Of a DNA stretch of 64,000 bases, positions 21,050 to 33,347 are shown one piece after another; position 1 is the stretch's first letter, and the number at the start of each line of letters is the position of its first letter. The position numbers and the translations under genes were made by a program. The notes under the pieces were generated by a model, which did not search any database, had not been told where the DNA came from, and worked only from the letters and a program-made list of their open reading frames with translations. Origin of the DNA: Delphinus delphis (Eukaryota > Chordata > Mammalia > Artiodactyla > Delphinidae); NCBI RefSeq assembly GCF_949987515.2, contig NC_082691.1, positions 63,123,740 to 63,187,739 of the forward strand, in the 5' to 3' direction.

Positions 21050-21950
21050 CCTCTGAATACGAAGCCTGGAAAGTTAAGTCCAGTCTAAAGTGAAAATACT
21101 CCTACAGAAATTTTTCTTAAGATGGTGTTTAACTGCACATATTTTACGATGACAAAGCATTTTCACTGTTTTCTATAGTTTTTATGCCTCCTGAGCATAG
21201 ATAAATAAAACATAATTATACATTTTATTATCCCAAAATCCTAATGAACAGGGTGGGTAAAAGACCATACAGAATGCCATGGCCCTGGACACAGAGCAAA
21301 GCTTCCCTGCCCACAACCCAGCCAACTTGTGATTTTAAGTCAATTCTATAATAATTTTAGCATTTTAATAATTTTAGCATTTTAAAAATGATAATTTCCC
21401 AAACAGTTAATCTTCAACCTGCTAATTGGCAGATTACTGACAGGCTCTTGTCTGTAGTGACATGCCGTAAAATTCACAAATTTGGGGTGTCACTGAGACT
21501 ACACAATGTATAATATATTTTGAGAATGACAATTGCTCGTGTGCTGTGAATTTCAAGTATCATGCTTGTCACAAATAGCACAGATTCTGTAAGAATGGAA
21601 TGGGGTTTTCTTGTCCGATGCCTCTTCAGACCCGTCTGCTACTTTTTTCTGTTCCTCTTTGTTAATGGATTTGCTTTCTTGATGGAAGAGAAGAAAAAGG
21701 TGGAGTTGAAGGTAGTATGCAAGTAATTGTTCTAGAAATATTGTCACTCTTGTACGTGCCTGCCCTCCAAGAGCAAACACACACAAACATGTACACCCAT
21801 AGTCCTGTACACATTCACACAATAGATGTTTCATCTGGATGTTCATTTTCACATATCTTTGTCAATTTAAATATGTTTAAGGAAAATCCTACCATTCATA
21901 AGACACTTTCTGGGAGAAAAAAAACTTTGCAATGTGAGGAAAGAAGCATT
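21050..21950. other. Unassigned intergenic sequence
   Basis: AT-rich sequence with a short local repeat ('ataattttagcattttaa' twice around 21350-21385). No exon or named repeat is visible. Confidence 0.35.
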
Positions 21951-21954
21951 TCTT

Positions 21955-22175
21955 GAGCACCTACTAAGCCACTGGGGCTCTGCCTCATACTGTCACTGCA
22001 GAGCTCCATCTCACTGAAACCCACACCTCCAGCCAGGTAGGTGTCATAATCTCTGTTTACAGAAGACAAAAGTGAAGCTCAAAATAAAAGGTGCATCACA
22101 GGTCCTAGATCACTCACTGCAAAGTGACAGAGTCCTCATTCAAACCAGATCTGTCTTGCCTCAGAGGCTATGAAT
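21955..22175 (-). mobile_element. MIR SINE
   Basis: Reversed MIR: 'tcttgagcacctactaagcc', 'tctctgtttacagaagacaa', then 'tcctcattcaaaccagatct'. It is degraded but in order. Confidence 0.65.
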
Positions 22176-22179
22176 TTTG

Positions 22180-23125
22180 GAGTGGGGGAAAGACGAAGGG
22201 TAAATTTCACAACAGTCCTGATTCTTCGTCTACAGCAGTCCTCATCCCTTTGCTCTGATCTACTCCTAGCAGCTGAAGAACAATTACTCAATGACAAAGG
22301 AATAAAAACCTCAAAGAGAATTATGTCAACCTCAATCACTGTGCAGGTCCTAAAAAAGGCAAATTAATACCCCTCCCTTCTGTGGGGAAGCAGCCTTTCT
22401 TTTAACACAATCACGGGGCAGAGCCATGCATTATTAGTTAGCTTGGCTTTGATTTGCCAAGAGACAGCACAGGTGAGTTCTGAAAGGAAAAATAATTCAC
22501 AAACGGCAAAGTGACAATGCATGTGAGAATGGAAAGGGTCAAGGGGTCACAATCTCTCAGTCATTGTAAAATTACTTTTGGATGCTGTGGAAAAGTCACC
22601 ATCTTATGTTAATTTCTCCAGAATGCATAAAACTGATGCTCCAGAGTTACAGGACATTCCTGACTTCCTGCTTTCCCTTCAAGTGCATTGTTCAATAATT
22701 AAAATCTATTATATTCCTAAAGCAAAACACTTGGTAACACCTCAGCAGACACTGGGGAGGAGAGAAGTGAAATTTTGATAGCAGTTCTGCTACTAACTTG
22801 AGATGAAATCAGCTTAATGTTAATTATTTTTCACATTCAGTTTCTATATTTACCAAATGGCCTAACTTTTGGAGTGCCAACTGAATTAACCATTAACTTT
22901 CCCCAGCTATCCACACTCAACCAACCCTTCAAGCCCTATTTCAAACCCCATCAGTTGTTCAAATCCCCTTACTACAGCCCACAAGGATCACTCCCTTCTC
23001 TACCTCTATTTGTACTTTTGCTCATATAATTAGTGTTTAATATACATATTAAATGTATTAAGTGTGTACCATACAACATGTGCCAGACAATAGATGGGAA
23101 TTGAAAACAGAATGATTACTAATAA
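22180..23125. other. Unassigned intergenic sequence
   Basis: No exon is recognised. The part 22900-23030 faintly resembles LINE-like pyrimidine-rich sequence but is too weak to name. Confidence 0.35.
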
Positions 23126-23129
23126 TAGC

Positions 23130-23345
23130 TGAATTCACTGAATGCTTACTAAGGGCAGATATTGTTCTAGGTGCTTTTGTGTACATGAAATTATTTAGCC
23201 CTTGCAAATCTGACCAATTATACAGATGAAGTAAACTGAGTTACTTAATAACGTGCTCAGGGTTACTCGGATCATAAGTGATAGAACCAGAATTTGCACC
23301 CAGACAGCCTGGCTCTATAGTCCTGGCAATTAATCACTACTCTAC
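23130..23345 (-). mobile_element. MIR SINE, near full length
   Basis: 'gaatgcttactaagggcaga' through 'attttacccttgcaaatct'-like 3' sequence, then 'cagatgaagtaaactgagtt', 'gtgctcagggttactcggat' and 'cccagacagcctggctctat' follow reversed MIR order. Confidence 0.8.
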
Positions 23346-23349
23346 GGCT

Positions 23350-24440
23350 GCCTATTCCAGGCCCACATTCCAGGAGATCACAGTTGAATGAAAGACACAC
23401 ATAGAATCAGAAGATGACACAAAAGTGTGATATGATTGAACACACCAAGGAAGAGGGGCAACACAAACTGGGAGAGTCTAGTAGGAATGTGTCAGGAAGG
23501 TACAGGAGGGCGGTACCTTCCAGGCATTTTTAACAGTTTAGTAATTGACACTACACCTAGATCCAAATTTCTCCCAGGCTGAGTAGGGTTGTATAATATC
23601 CTAAAAACTAATCTTGCCTGGGCTTATAAAGAGTGGCCGGTAAAACAGTTCTCCTGGGCAGAAATGGCCACAGCCGAGGGGATGGGGTGGGGGGTAGTGC
23701 TGATTTGTATTTGCAGGTTTTCTTTGCCAATTACTACGGGGTAAATACTTCCACCGCAGCAGATTTCAAGCTACCAACCAAACGTCACTGAACTCATTTG
23801 GGATGAGATGTGTACATTTGGGTCTCGTGAGCCGATCTGCACTGGCACCAGCACACCACTGTGTGAAGTTCCTGTAGTGAGTGTCAGAAACTGAGGGAGT
23901 GGAGAACTAGGTGGGTGGGGAAATACCACCCCCGAGGGAGACAGGCCGAGGGCACTCGGGAGGGAGGGAACACGTGCTCAATCTCTAGAAGGCTGCAGCA
24001 GCCAGGAGGGTACTCGAAAGTTAAAGCCCCCAAAGTAAACTGGGGGCAAATGAGGATAAAAAACCACAGAAACAAGTCAAGGAGGCAAAAGGAAAATAGT
24101 ACCACCAGAAAAGAGACACTAGGTGAACACTAATGCCCAGTCAGAAGAAGAAACACTGAGTTCAGGCAGGCATACCCTTCAGGCAACATCCAACCGGGCC
24201 TTGAAGACAAAGCAGAGAATCCAGAGTGCCTTCGCTGTTAGCTCCCCTCCTAACCCATCCAACCCCCTCCCAGTGCCTCCTCTGGGCTCTCAGAGCATCC
24301 TGTGCTGACCTCCGCTACAACCTTTTCCACAACACACTGTAATTACCCAGGTAGATGTCTCCCACTAGGCTGGGAGCTCCTGAAGGCATATAGCACATGA
24401 TGTTGGCAAGCCAGTGCGCCAAATGGGGCCCACCACTTGC
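23350..24440. other. Unassigned intergenic sequence
   Basis: I see no supported exon. The section 23860-24200 is GA-rich. No repeat family is named with confidence. Confidence 0.35.
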
Positions 24441-24456
24441 TTTTAAAGGGTATGCA

Positions 24457-24787
24457 GGGACTTCCCTGGTGGCACAGTGGTTAAGAATCCACCTGTAAAT
24501 GCAGGGGACATGGGTTCGAGCCCTGGTCCGGGAAGATCCCACATGTCGTGGAGCAACTAAGCTCGGGCACCACAACTACTGAGCCTGCATGCCACAACTA
24601 ATGAAGCCCATGCGCCTAGAGCCCGTGCTCCGCAACAAGAGAAGCCACCGCAATGAGAAGGCTGTGCACCACAACGAAGAGTAGCCCCCGCTCGCCACAA
24701 CTAGAGAAAACCCGCGCACAGCAACGAAGACCCAACTCAGCCAAAAATAAATAAATAAATAAGGTTTTAAAAATAAATAAATAAATG
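24457..24787 (+). mobile_element. CHR-1-type tRNA SINE (long form)
   Basis: It runs from gggacttccctggtggcaca to an (AAAT)n tail. The 11-base duplication aagggtatgca is at 24446-24456 and 24788-24798. Confidence 0.95.
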
Positions 24788-24861
24788 AAGGGTATGCAAG
24801 CCAAGAATGGTTTTTACAACTTTAAATGGTTGGGAAAAGAAAAATAATATTTTATGATACG

Positions 24862-25035
24862 TGTAAATTATGTTAAATTCAAATTTCAGTATCCATAAAC
24901 AAAGTTTTATTGAAACACAGCCATGCTCCTTCATTAATGTATTATCTATAGCTGCTTACATACTACCATATGGCCCACAAAACCTAAAATGCTTACTCTC
25001 TGGTCCTTTACAGAAAAAGTTTGCCAACTCTCAGC
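24862..25035. mobile_element. Partial hAT-like element
   Basis: 'acaaagttttattgaaacac' and 'cctttacagaaaaagtttgc' match the interior and one end of the element at 7561-7896. The other terminus is missing. Confidence 0.65.
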
Positions 25036-25118
25036 ACGTAGATGCCACAAGAAAGGAAACATTGAACAAATGTTTGATTAATAATTATTTGACCCTAGAT
25101 GCATTCCCAGCCATTCTT

Positions 25119-25332
25119 TTCTTTTTTTTTTTTTTTTTTTGCTGTACGCGGGCCTCTCACCACTGCAGCCTCTCCCGCCGCAGAGCACAGGCTCCGGACG
25201 CGCAGGCCCAGCGGCCACGGCTCACGGGCCCAGCCGCTCCGCGGCATGTGGGATCTTCCCGGAGCAGGGCACAAATCCGCGTCCCCCGCATCAGCAGGCG
25301 GACTCCCAACCACTGCGCCACCAGGGAAGCCC
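25119..25332 (-). mobile_element. CHR-2-type tRNA SINE
   Basis: Poly-T, then 'gctgtacgcgggcctctcac', ending 'gcgccaccagggaagcc'. The exact 13-base duplication cccagccattctt is at 25106-25118 and 25333-25345. Low visible divergence suggests a young copy. Confidence 0.95.
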
Positions 25333-25345
25333 CCCAGCCATTCTT

Positions 25346-25840
25346 AATGTCATAACTATCTAGACTTTCCTGGTTGGAGGACCCCACTCACCCTAGCAAC
25401 TAGCTTTGTTTTCCAGCTCCTGCAAGCACTTTGCTCCTAGTGAGAACCCAATCAAATCTTCCCAGATTGGTTGGGTCCAGTCTGTCTATGTAAGTATTTC
25501 CAAGTTTGTAGTTCTATGGAATTTAACTAGAAGTTCCATTTAAAAAAAAAAGGATTCCACAACTAAATAAGCTTAATAAATGTTGAGTTAAACATGCTTC
25601 TTTAGTGCAGAATCCCACAAAGCCTTTACGATGCTGACGTTCCCTGTGAAACTCCAAGGAACACTTACCAAACTCTTTGCCCATGAAATCGTTTTGCTGA
25701 GAACTGTTGCTCAGAATCCACTTTGGGAATCTGATTCTAAAGGAAGTAGGGATCTGACAAATATATTGCCATCAAGGCTACATGGAGAGCTCATTGTTCT
25801 GACCTAACTTATTTGGCTTAACCATGACCACCACTCCCAC
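25346..25840. other. Unassigned intergenic sequence
   Basis: I recognise no exon or repeat family here. Confidence 0.35.
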
Positions 25841-25844
25841 TTCT

Positions 25845-26640
25845 TGGCTGTGGGTAGCATAATCTCCATGGCAGCTTCAGCCTGCATCACTCTGGAGGGA
25901 GCAGCCATTGCTCCACTCCCAGCATGGCCACTGCCTGAAGACCTCATTACCACTGTCACTTGCAGTGCTAACTTCCCCCACTCCTACAAGGCTTTGCTGA
26001 GATATCACCTTCTCAGCAAGGCCACCTTATTTAAAACCACACTCTCGGACTTCCCTGGTGGCGCAGTGGTTAAGAATCCACCTGCCAATGCAGGGGACAC
26101 AGGTTTGAGCCCTGGTCCGGGAAGATTCCACATGCCGTGGAGCGACTAAGGCCGTGTGCCACAACTACTGAGCCTGCGCTCTAGAGCCCGCGAGCCACAA
26201 CTACTGAGCCTGCGTGCCTAGAGCCCATGCTCCGCAACAAGAGAAGCCACCGCAATGAGAAGCCCCCGCAATGAGAAGCCCGCACACCGCAACAAAGAAT
26301 GGCCCCCACTCACTGCAACTAGAGAAAGCCTGTGTGCAGCAAGGAAGACCCAACGCAGCCAAAAAATAATTAATTAATTAATTTAATTTAATTAAAAAAA
26401 AACAAAAGACCACACCCCGACCCAAGACTCTGGATTTTTCCTTACCCTAACTTGTTTTTCCCCCAACACTTATTTCCTTCTAACAAATTATGTAATTTAG
26501 TTATTTACTATGTAAGTTCCATGAGGCAGAGACTTCTTATCTGATTTGTCACCAGCATGTCCCAAGCACCTAGAGGAGTGCCTGGCACATGGCAGGCTCT
26601 CAATAACTATTTGTTGAAGTAATGACTGAATGAATAAATG
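25845..26640 (+). mobile_element. L2 LINE 3' part, split by a SINE
   Basis: L2 blocks lie on both sides of the SINE: 'ccttctcagcaaggccacct' before it, and 'tatgtaatttagttatttac' to 'caataactatttgttgaagt' after it. The order is continuous, so the SINE inserted into an existing L2. Confidence 0.8.
26047..26400 (+). mobile_element. CHR-1-type tRNA SINE inside L2
   Basis: It runs from ggacttccctggtggcgcag to a (TTAA)n-rich tail. A 16-base unit, ccgcaatgagaagccc, is tandemly duplicated at 26250-26265 and 26266-26281. The flanks share a short accacac duplication. Confidence 0.9.
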
Positions 26641-26685
26641 GTTATAGCCACTGATTTCCCCCTCCGTGTTTTACCCACTGGCTTT

Positions 26686-27763
26686 TTTTTTTTTGAGGTG
26701 TCCACATATCTAATATTTTCTTTAATTTTTATTGGAGTAGAGTTGATTTACAATGTTGTGTTAGTTTCAGGTGTACAGCAAAGTGAATCTGTTATACATA
26801 TACATATATCCACTTTTTTTTAGATTCTTTTCCCATATAGGCCATGACAGAGTATTGAGTAGAATTCCCTGTGATATACAGTAGGTCCTTATTACTTATC
26901 TATTTTATATATAGTAATGTGTATATGACAATCCCAATCTCCCAATTTATCCCTCCCTGCCCCACTTTCCCCTGGTAACCATAAGTTTGTTTTCTACATC
27001 TGTGCCTCTATTTGTTTTATAAATAAGTCCATTTGTACCATTTTTTTTAGATTCCACATATAAGCTATATCATATATTTGTCTTTCTCTGTCTGACTCAC
27101 TTCACTCAGTATGACAATCTCTAGGTCCATCCATGTTGCTGAAAATGGCATTATTTAGTTCTTTGTTTATGGCTGAGTAATATTCCATAGTATATATGTA
27201 CCACATCTTCTTTATCCATTCCTCTGTTGATGGACATTTAGGTTTCTTCCATGTCCTGGCTATTGTAAACAGTGCTGCAATGAACATTGGGGTGCATGTA
27301 TCTTTTCGAATGAGAGTTTTCTCCAGATATATGCCCAGGAGTGGGATTGCTGGATCATATGGTAGCTCTATTTTTAGTTTTTTGGGGGTTTTTTGGTTTG
27401 TTTGTTTGTTTTTTGCGGTACGTGGGCCTCTCACTGTCGTGGCCTCTCCTGTTGTGGAGCACAGGCTCCGGACGCGCAGGCTCAGCGGCCATGGCTCACG
27501 GGCCCAGCCGCTCCGCGGCATGTGGGATCATCCTGGACCAGGGCACGAACCCATGTCCCCTGCATCAGCAGGCGGACTCTCAACCACTGTGCCACCAGGG
27601 AAGCCCTATTTTTAGTTTTTTTAAGGAACCTCATACTGTTCTCCATAGTGGCTGTACCAATTTACATTCCCACCAACAGTGTAGGAGAGTTCCCTCTTCT
27701 CCACACTCTCTCCAGCATGTATTGTTTGTAGATTTTTTGATGATGGCCATTCTGAACGGTGTG
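26686..27763 (-). mobile_element. 5'-truncated L1, reverse orientation, with nested SINE
   Basis: Starting from the 3' UTR at the left, the sequence reads into the C-terminal part of L1 ORF2 on the minus strand ([24 protein letters not shown]). The 14-base duplication tacccactggcttt lies at 26672-26685 and 27764-27777. A SINE at 27384-27605 interrupts it. The ORF2 part is truncated and carries stops, so it is not active. Confidence 0.92.
27384..27605 (-). mobile_element. CHR-2-type tRNA SINE nested in L1
   Basis: It ends 'gtgccaccagggaagcc' and has a G/T-rich variant of the poly-T. The 16-base duplication ctatttttagtttttt sits at 27368-27383 and 27606-27621, within L1 sequence. It is therefore younger than the host L1. 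Confidence 0.95.
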
Positions 27764-27824
27764 TACCCACTGGCTTTGTACCCAGGATCTAAGAGGTAAA
27801 GGGAGGGGCCAGATTGTACAATGG

Positions 27825-28200
27825 TAAGAAAGTTTGCTTTCACTCTGAGATGGGGAAACATTGGAAAGTTTTGACCACAAGAGGGAGATATTAATGTGAC
27901 AGCATTCTTAGCCAAGCTGCTGGGAAGTGATTGCAATAATTCAGACTAGAGAGATGGTGGCTTGGATCGGGGTGGAGGAGTGGAGGTGGGGAGGAGTGGT
28001 GAGATTCTATTATAACTTAAAGGAGGAGGCAGCTGGATTTGCTGGCAGGGCAGGTGTGGTCTGAGAGGGAAAAAAGGAGTCAAGGATGATGCCAAACTTT
28101 CTCACCTGAGCAACTGGAAAGGTGGAATTGCCAAAAACTGAAATGGAAAAACTGCAGGTGAAGTAGGTTTGGGGGAAGAAGGGCGGGCAGGCTCCCACTG
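27825..28200 (-). mobile_element. L2 LINE, reverse orientation
   Basis: 'attgcaataattcagactag', 'gatggtggcttggatcgggg', 'ggagtcaaggatgatgccaa' and 'gagcaactggaaaggtggaa' follow reversed L2 order. Confidence 0.8.
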
Positions 28201-28690
28201 CATTCAGAATAAACCCAAACACATAACCACAGCCTCCAAGTGCCTGCATGATCTGGCTTCTATCCACCTGTCCGCTTCACCTCACGCCAACCACACTCCC
28301 CGTCTTTCGCCGTGCCCCGTCTCCTTCGCTGCCTGGAACACGCAAAGCTCTGTCCCAGTTGAGGGGCTCTGCGTACGTTGTCCTCTCTGCCTGGAACACA
28401 GCCCCACTCTCCATCCCCCACCCCACCTTCTTGCTTTAATCCTTCAGGTCTCAACTTACAAGTCGCCTCCTTAGATGGGAACTCTTACCTGACTTCCCTA
28501 TCAAGAGTTTATTTCCTCTGCAGCACCTACACATCTACACATCTTATTTCTTTATTTATTTGACCACATTCTGTCTTCTCCACCAGCTTATGAGGTCCAA
28601 GGCAGCAAGGACGTGACTCTCTTGTTCACTACTGCATACCCAATACCTGGCACATAATAAGAACTCAATAAATTTTTATCAGCTGGTTGG
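28195..28690 (+). mobile_element. L2 LINE 3' end, sense orientation
   Basis: 'cagcctccaagtgcctgcat', 'gatctggcttctatccacct', then 'cctggcacataataagaact' and 'caataaatttttatcag' follow L2 order to its 3' end. It abuts the opposite-orientation L2 on its left. Confidence 0.8.
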
Positions 28691-28799
28691 TTTAAAAATA
28701 GTATCCCTGTCTGGGGGGAATCTAAGCTAAGCAGGCATTTCTCACTGAGGCAAATAGAGAGAGCAAAATGTTCTGAGATCATTGGAAGAGAAGCATCAT

Positions 28800-29620
28800 T
28801 CATTCATCACCTTAGCCACTGTTTACTACGCACCTACTACGAATGGAATAAGCCTCTTGTACTCTGCAACAGAAACCACACTCATGTTCCCTCTTAATGC
28901 TGATGAGCTTTCAATCCAGTATGCATGGCCTTGAGGTGCCCTGGGCCTGCTGCTCCCTGCTTTGACCACTTTACATAGGTTCACCCTTGCTTCAGAAGTG
29001 CAGCAGCATTTAAATTAACTTGCCCGGTGTTTTAACTCAGAAAGTTTGGGGGGAAGGGGATTCTGATAATAATGCTAATAAATTATCTCTTACAAAATGT
29101 GGGACGCAGATGAGAAAAATAATAACCATCCATACTTCTACTACCCAGGAAAAATCAGCAGGTCTCTTCCAAGTCTTCGCTTTTTCTTTTTTCCTTTACT
29201 GTCAGCGTTACTCAAAAGGCTCACAAGAGCACATGTCCGGAACTGCTGAATAAAGTAGGGCATTTGGGAGGTTCTAATTATTCAGGCCTGTGCTAGGAGT
29301 GGAGGGAATTAAAGTCCTCTACGCCCATAACTGGTGGGAATTAATTGGGAATGAACTGAAGATAGATTATTAAAAGCGTCAGGGTTTGGGCCTGTTTCCA
29401 GCTCATTTGCTCAAATCAGCTTCTACACCTTGCCTTTGTCTCCCCATCAAGGATGCCAAGGAGGCTGGCAGTACCTTGCAGTATAGCAATTCGGCAAATA
29501 CTGTCCTAGAATCAGGAGTAAATGCAGTTATCTCCCAGAACAACCAAATAGATTCAGTAAGCCATATCAGACCATCTTTCCCAGGAGATGGGAGACTCTG
29601 TTTGGAAAAAGAATCATCTC
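28800..29620. other. Repeat-free intergenic block
   Basis: No exon or named repeat is recognised. 29000-29370 is AT-rich with repeated homeodomain-like TAAT words and no simple repeat. It is a candidate conserved element by appearance only. Confidence 0.35.
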
Positions 29621-29634
29621 ATACAGGACACCTA

Positions 29635-29835
29635 GTCATACTAGCTACAGTGCTGGACACCTTCCACAACTTACTTAATCTTCACAATGGCCCTGGAGAT
29701 AAGAATTAGCTCCACTTTACAGATGAGGACATTGAGACTCAGCAAGGTAAGTGAATGTCTGGGGTCCCACTTGACAAGTGGCTTGATCAAGCTAGAACGC
29801 AGCTCTCTCTGGCTCCAAGGCCTTGTTGAGCTACA
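29635..29835 (-). mobile_element. MIR SINE
   Basis: 'ccactttacagatgaggaca' followed by 'ttgagactcagcaaggtaag' and 'gaacgcagctctctctggct' is the reversed MIR core. Confidence 0.8.
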
Positions 29836-29839
29836 CTGA

Positions 29840-30645
29840 TAGACTTAGCCTTGCTGTGAACTGTGGGAATACAAGGAGAACCTTTCCTGTGTTGGATTTA
29901 AAATTGCTCATGAATCCACAGTGCTGAGTACAGACTATCTAAAGGGAACTGGGGAAAATGTCAAATTAATTGAGATCATCACGGGGTGAGATTCCTACTT
30001 AATAGACTAACTACACACTGGGGACACGGCCTCAATACAGCCAGAATTTCAAACTGCAGCCTTGTCTCTTTCAGGGGATGCATTTGGGTATCTAGCTCCC
30101 TGCCACCACCTTTGATGAAAGTGAGTTCAGTAATCCACATTCGGGTAAGGAGCTGAGCCACTGAGAGATGGGTGAGGCCCATTTTGGAGCCCCAGGTCAT
30201 GATGTGTTCCACTCTGGACCTCAGTTCCAGAGGAAGAGGTCAGAGGCATAGCATGGGAACAAGATCGACACCACCCCCCAAGCTTGTTTTGCCCCCAAAA
30301 CAGAAGTGCACTGTGTTCCCTAGAAACACTGTGGGTGGGAAGGGAGTTAGGGCCAAAGAGCCAGGAACTGCATCTGATGACTAAGGGGAGTTTTCCAACT
30401 AAAACAATTAAGCAAGGACATTGGTGCCTTGGGAATATTTTCCTATTTCTGGTCTTACTGGGACCTCAGCCTTCCTTCAGCTTGCGCACTTTGCCTCCTC
30501 TTTGAACACTGAAGTTAGGTATGTTGCTTTTCTTTCAAATACAGGACAGGTGGCCTCAGGGGTAGTGAGAACTGCATCCCTTGAAGTATCCAGAAGAGGC
30601 TGGATAACCACCTGAAAGGGGCACTGGGGACTTGATTCAGATTTG
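29840..30645. other. Unassigned intergenic sequence
   Basis: I recognise no exon or repeat family in this stretch. Confidence 0.35.
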
Positions 30646-30649
30646 ACAT

Positions 30650-31145
30650 GAGGTGTTCATTCAATCTCTCATGTTCAAATGCAACAGCTATTGAGCTGCA
30701 CTGGTGTACAAAGTAGGTCTGATCCCTTCATGGAATTGACAGGTCAGTGGAGAAGACAGACATGAAAACAAAGGCAGAAAGAAACATGTAATTACCTATT
30801 GTGATAGAGGGAAAGAAGAGGGGCTATGAGGAATAATAACAGGGAGAATAAAGAACTTAAAGGAAGGTTCACTTTGTGTTTTAAAACAGTTCACTGCGGC
30901 AGTTGGAGGCCCATTTGGAAGCCATCTCATTGGCCTCCGGGAAGAACGACATGCCTTGAACCAGGTGCTGGTGGTAGAAGCGGGGCACAGTGATCGAACT
31001 GGATGCATATTTTGGACATAGAATCGCCAGGACTTGGTGGGACTGGAGAGGTGAGGGCTTGGAGGAGAGGTGAGGAAACAGAGACGACACCCAAGTTTGG
31101 GACTGGACAAGAGCATCTGAAATTGTGAGTTTAGAATAATGCATA
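30650..31145 (-). mobile_element. L2-like LINE, reverse orientation
   Basis: 'agctattgagctgcactggt', 'gtggagaagacagacatgaa', then 'gaatcgccaggacttggtgg' and 'gacacccaagtttgggactg' follow reversed L2 order, with heavy decay. Confidence 0.6.
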
Positions 31146-31403
31146 GATTCCCAGACAATGGGGCTTCAAAATCCAGATCAGTAGGCAAGAGGTGGGGCCA
31201 GCCTACCCCTTGGTAAAGCACAGAGCCACCAGGGACTAAAGGCATCGCTGCCTAAAATACCTTTCCCATGTCAGGGCTGAAAGGAGAAGCAAATGGGCTT
31301 TTATCCAGGGGCCCCAACCTCCTTTCTGTTCTTCTCCCCTCGGTACCACACCTTCCAGGATCCCAGGACTTTTCATGCTGCCTCTAGCTGCTACATTATC
31401 TGG

Positions 31404-31406
<3 letters not shown>

Positions 31407-31442
<36 letters not shown>

Positions 31443-31446
31443 TATA
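31407..31446. repeat. (AT)n microsatellite
   Basis: A 28-base pure AT run is followed by an imperfect extension, next to the old L1 that begins near 31450. Confidence 0.95.
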
Positions 31447-31449
31447 CAG

Positions 31450-32325
31450 AGAATACCTGCAATCAATAAAAAAAACATAATCAACCCAATAGAAAATGGG
31501 CAAGAGATCTGAACAAGCATTTCACAAAAAAAGGATATCCAAGTTGCCAATAAACATATGAAAAGGTGCTCGACTTCATTAGTTATTAGAGAAACACAGA
31601 CTAAAACCATAATGAGCCTACCCACTAAATAGCTAAGATGAAAAATACTAACAGTATCGATTTTTGGCAAAGATCCAGAGCAGCAAAATCTCTCATATAT
31701 TATGAATGCGAATTTCAATTGGTACAACTACTTTGGAAGAAAGTGCTTGGCAGCATCTACTAAAGCTGAATATGTATGTAGTCCATAACCCAGCAATCCA
31801 CTCCTAGGCATTTATCCAATGAAATATATATGTAATTGTATCAGAAGATATGTATGAGAATGTTTTTAGGGGCACTATTCATAATAGCAAAAAAGCGGGG
31901 AAAACTCAAGTGTCCATCCATAAGAGAATGGATAAAATAAATTGTGACTTATTCTGACAAAGTAAAGCTGTGTAGAAATGAAAGCGGATAAACAAATACT
32001 TCATGTAAGAGCATGGATGAATCTCACAAAATAACATTGAAAAATGAAACCAAATGCAAACTGTTCTATAATTCAACTTACAGGAAGTTCAAAAACGGGC
32101 AAAACTGGTGATAAAAGTCAGGAGAGTGGAAGCCTTTGGGGAGGGGGTGATGGTGATTAAGACTGGGTATGGGGGGGTTTCTCTGATGCTGGTAATGTTC
32201 TTTTTCTTAATCTGGGTGTCAGCTACATGGATGAGTCCATTTCATGAAAATCCATCAACCTGTACCTTGTGATCTGTCTACACTGAAACATATTTATGTT
32301 ATACATCAAAAAAAATGTACTCTAA
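31450..32325 (+). mobile_element. Old L1 (L1M-type) ORF2 3' part and 3' UTR
   Basis: 'aacccaatagaaaatgggca', 'acccagcaatccactcctag', 'caagtgtccatccataagag' and 'cctgtaccttgtgatctgtc' follow L1 order. Many stops and indels are present. Confidence 0.85.
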
Positions 32326-32864
32326 AAACATCTCGGAAGAGTGTTTGCCTATGTCTACCAGGGGCAATACAGCTGCAATAAATAACCAAAAGCATAGTCA
32401 AGGTAAACCAAGGTCATAGCCAATCAGTGCCAAGCACCAAGTTAAAAGAATGAGGATGAAAAAATAGTTAATAAATAGTAAAGCCTCTTTATTTTCAAAT
32501 ATTAATTTTCTGAGCCTTGATGTACTGTTATTACAGCATTTGGCTGCCAACTTGTGTTCTGACTATAGGATTTGGCTGGGTTTTGGAGGTTTACAAAGGC
32601 ATCATTCTATCCTTTTCAAGGTAGGCTTTTGCACCTGTATATATGTACACACCCACTACCCACAAGGATATATACTGTACATAATGTAAGTTTGTGACTA
32701 TAAAACAATGAGAATGATTCCCATAACCACCCACAAAATGAGTCTGATTATTTTATCATCACACCTGGTCTATGTGTGCATGCTCCTTGCCACTGAATGC
32801 CCATTAAAGAAGTCCAAAAACGATCTGAGGAGCTGTCCTGGTCACCAAAAAACTGTGCTGTGTA

Positions 32865-33070
32865 ATGAAAAAGAACACATGCTTTGGAGCCCACCACTTA
32901 TCTATGTGCCTCTGGACAAGCGATTCAACCTCTTTGACTCAGTTTCTGCTCATATAAAATGGAGGAAATTCTACATAAATTGTGAGACTGGAGTGAGAAT
33001 TAAATGAAATAATTTACAGGAAAGTGCCTGCCGTGTATTAAGCCCTTGACAAATGCTAGAGAGTTGCAGT
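32865..33070 (+). mobile_element. MIR SINE
   Basis: 'tggacaagcgattcaacctc' then 'tctgctcatataaaatggag' and 'gagtgagaattaaatgaaat' follow MIR order, with 'gcccttgacaaatgctagag' near the 3' end. Confidence 0.8.
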
Positions 33071-33347
33071 AACATAGCAGATAGTTGAGCTTGCAATTCT
33101 ACTCATTTTAAAGCAAACATATTAACATTCTCTATTTTCTCCACAACTTAATGAGGACAAAAGTTCAGGTCTTTTGAACTTGCTTCATAGACATTTTCAG
33201 AAAATGTTTAAGAACGTGCCAGGCCCTGTCATTTCAGAAAGAAAAGCAGACAAATACAAGGAGGAAAAGCACTGGAACCTTAAACTGGAATTCATGGAAC
33301 AGACACCATTTCAGGTACACACACTTACACTAAAAATAAAATGAACC

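Noticed and set aside
30796..31727. Two long minus-strand open frames of 149 and 163 codons
   Set aside because: They are antisense to L2-like and old L1 sequence and include translation of an AT microsatellite.
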